5,266 nucleotides of DNA, taken from Candidatus Melainabacteria bacterium (GTDB lineage: Bacteria; Cyanobacteriota; Vampirovibrionia; Obscuribacterales; Obscuribacteraceae). Below are positions 4,877 to 5,266 of the stretch, piece by piece. The stretch spans positions 1 to 5,266 of the forward strand of contig JACQVM010000141.1 of the NCBI GenBank assembly GCA_016209785.1, written 5' to 3'. Every line of letters begins with the position of its first letter. The stretch's first letter is position 1. The notes below the pieces were generated by a model. The model ran no database searches and was not told where the DNA came from. It saw nothing but the letters and a program-made list of their open reading frames with translations. The position numbers and the translations under genes are program-made.

Positions 4877-5266
4877 TCAATAATATTGACTGCCCCAGAC
4901 CGATTCAATTTCATCCATCTGACGAAAAATCATGTGTTTCTCGCGAGGCTCTTTGGTGCAGTAAGCTTGCCAGTAAAGGTCCCACCACTCATGGTAAGCC
5001 TTTTCCCTGCCTGCCTGCGATTCTTCTGAAAGCACCTCGTCTCCTAGTACAACAGGTTTTAAAAAACAACCCTCACTGCTGCACATAGGTCCAGAAAAGT
5101 CTTCTGGGCTCAGCTTTGCCCCTTTGCTATTCCATGCCTTAACAAGACAATACTGCGTACCTGGATAAAGGTGCTTTATTTCCATCCGAAAGATGTCATC
5201 TGCCCGACGGCACCCATCAGGGTGAAACTCAATCAGCCCCTCATCAGGCCAGTTGCTTTTAGGCAC
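4877..5266 (-). CDS. C-terminal part of an unrecognised protein, cut by the window edge
   Basis: The frame is open from the right edge of the window to TGA at 4879-4877, giving the last 129 residues at least. The first codon at the edge is GTG, but there is no upstream sequence to judge it, so I treat it as internal. The visible part contains Cys at residues 19, 40, 62, 67 and 103, a mixed strand segment (MEIKHLYPGTQYCLVKAW) and an unusually aromatic stretch (YHEWWDLYWQAYC, about 91-103). It ends with a charged, probably helical tail (EKHMIFRQMDEIESVWG). No signal peptide or membrane helix is visible in this part. The gene is followed after 40 bp by the 154-residue gene on the same strand, so the two are probably co-transcribed. 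I recognise no family; the aromatic cluster suggests a folded or ligand-binding surface, but that is only a guess. Confidence 0.58.
   Translation of the reverse strand: MPKSNWPDEGLIEFHPDGCRRADDIFRMEIKHLYPGTQYCLVKAWNSKGAKLSPEDFSGPMCSSEGCFLKPVVLGDEVLSEESQAGREKAYHEWWDLYWQAYCTKEPREKHMIFRQMDEIESVWGSQYY

Noticed and set aside
2658..4996. Shared Trp-Trp-Asp in the repeat protein leader and in the right-edge protein
   Set aside because: Three residues shared between SWWDYL and EWWDLYW in different contexts are compatible with chance, and the second lies in a probably folded region.

Overview
This is a bacterial chromosomal window of apparently moderate GC (estimated by eye, not computed). It has Shine-Dalgarno sites, one good sigma70-type promoter, closely packed genes and no introns, tRNA, rRNA, CRISPR array or insertion sequence that I can see. 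The only confidently identifiable gene is the radical SAM enzyme of the AmmeMemoRadiSam group (amrS). The long Asp-Gly-repeat protein and the possible TadE-like pseudopilin end remind me of Melainabacteria/Obscuribacterales-type genomes. That is an impression from memory and not a taxonomic assignment.

Layout from left to right. (1) Bases 2-238, plus strand: the C-terminal end of a gene that begins outside the window, possibly TadE/TadG-like. (2) Bases 284-2059, minus strand: a probable three-gene set read right to left. It consists of amrS (824-2059), a 97-residue secreted or membrane protein (460-753) and a 58-residue two-helix membrane protein (284-460), the last two joined by a TAATG stop/start overlap. 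(3) Bases 2060-2408: a divergent intergenic region of about 350 bp. It carries a TTGACA-N17-GACAAT promoter facing right, a hairpin that would cover the amrS ribosome binding site, and two short palindromic GGAC/GTCC sites sharing the 8-mer CCTTGGAC. (4) Bases 2415-4406, plus strand: a 663-residue protein with three parts, namely a hydrophilic, probably disordered N-terminus holding two related Trp motifs, a long Asp-Gly beta-type repeat region, and an Ala-rich helical C-terminus. (5) Bases 4372-5266, minus strand: two unrecognised genes, the downstream one overlapping the end of the repeat protein tail to tail by 35 bp, and the upstream one running off the right edge.

How the parts work together is mostly unknown. 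AmrS is usually discussed together with AmrA (AMMECR1-like) and AmrB (MEMO1-like), and neither is in this window. The repeat protein is the best candidate for something undescribed. Its architecture (disordered leader, Asp-Gly repeat stalk, compact helical end) would suit a scaffold, adhesin-like or delivered protein, but no signal peptide or known catalytic motif is visible, so no function is assigned.
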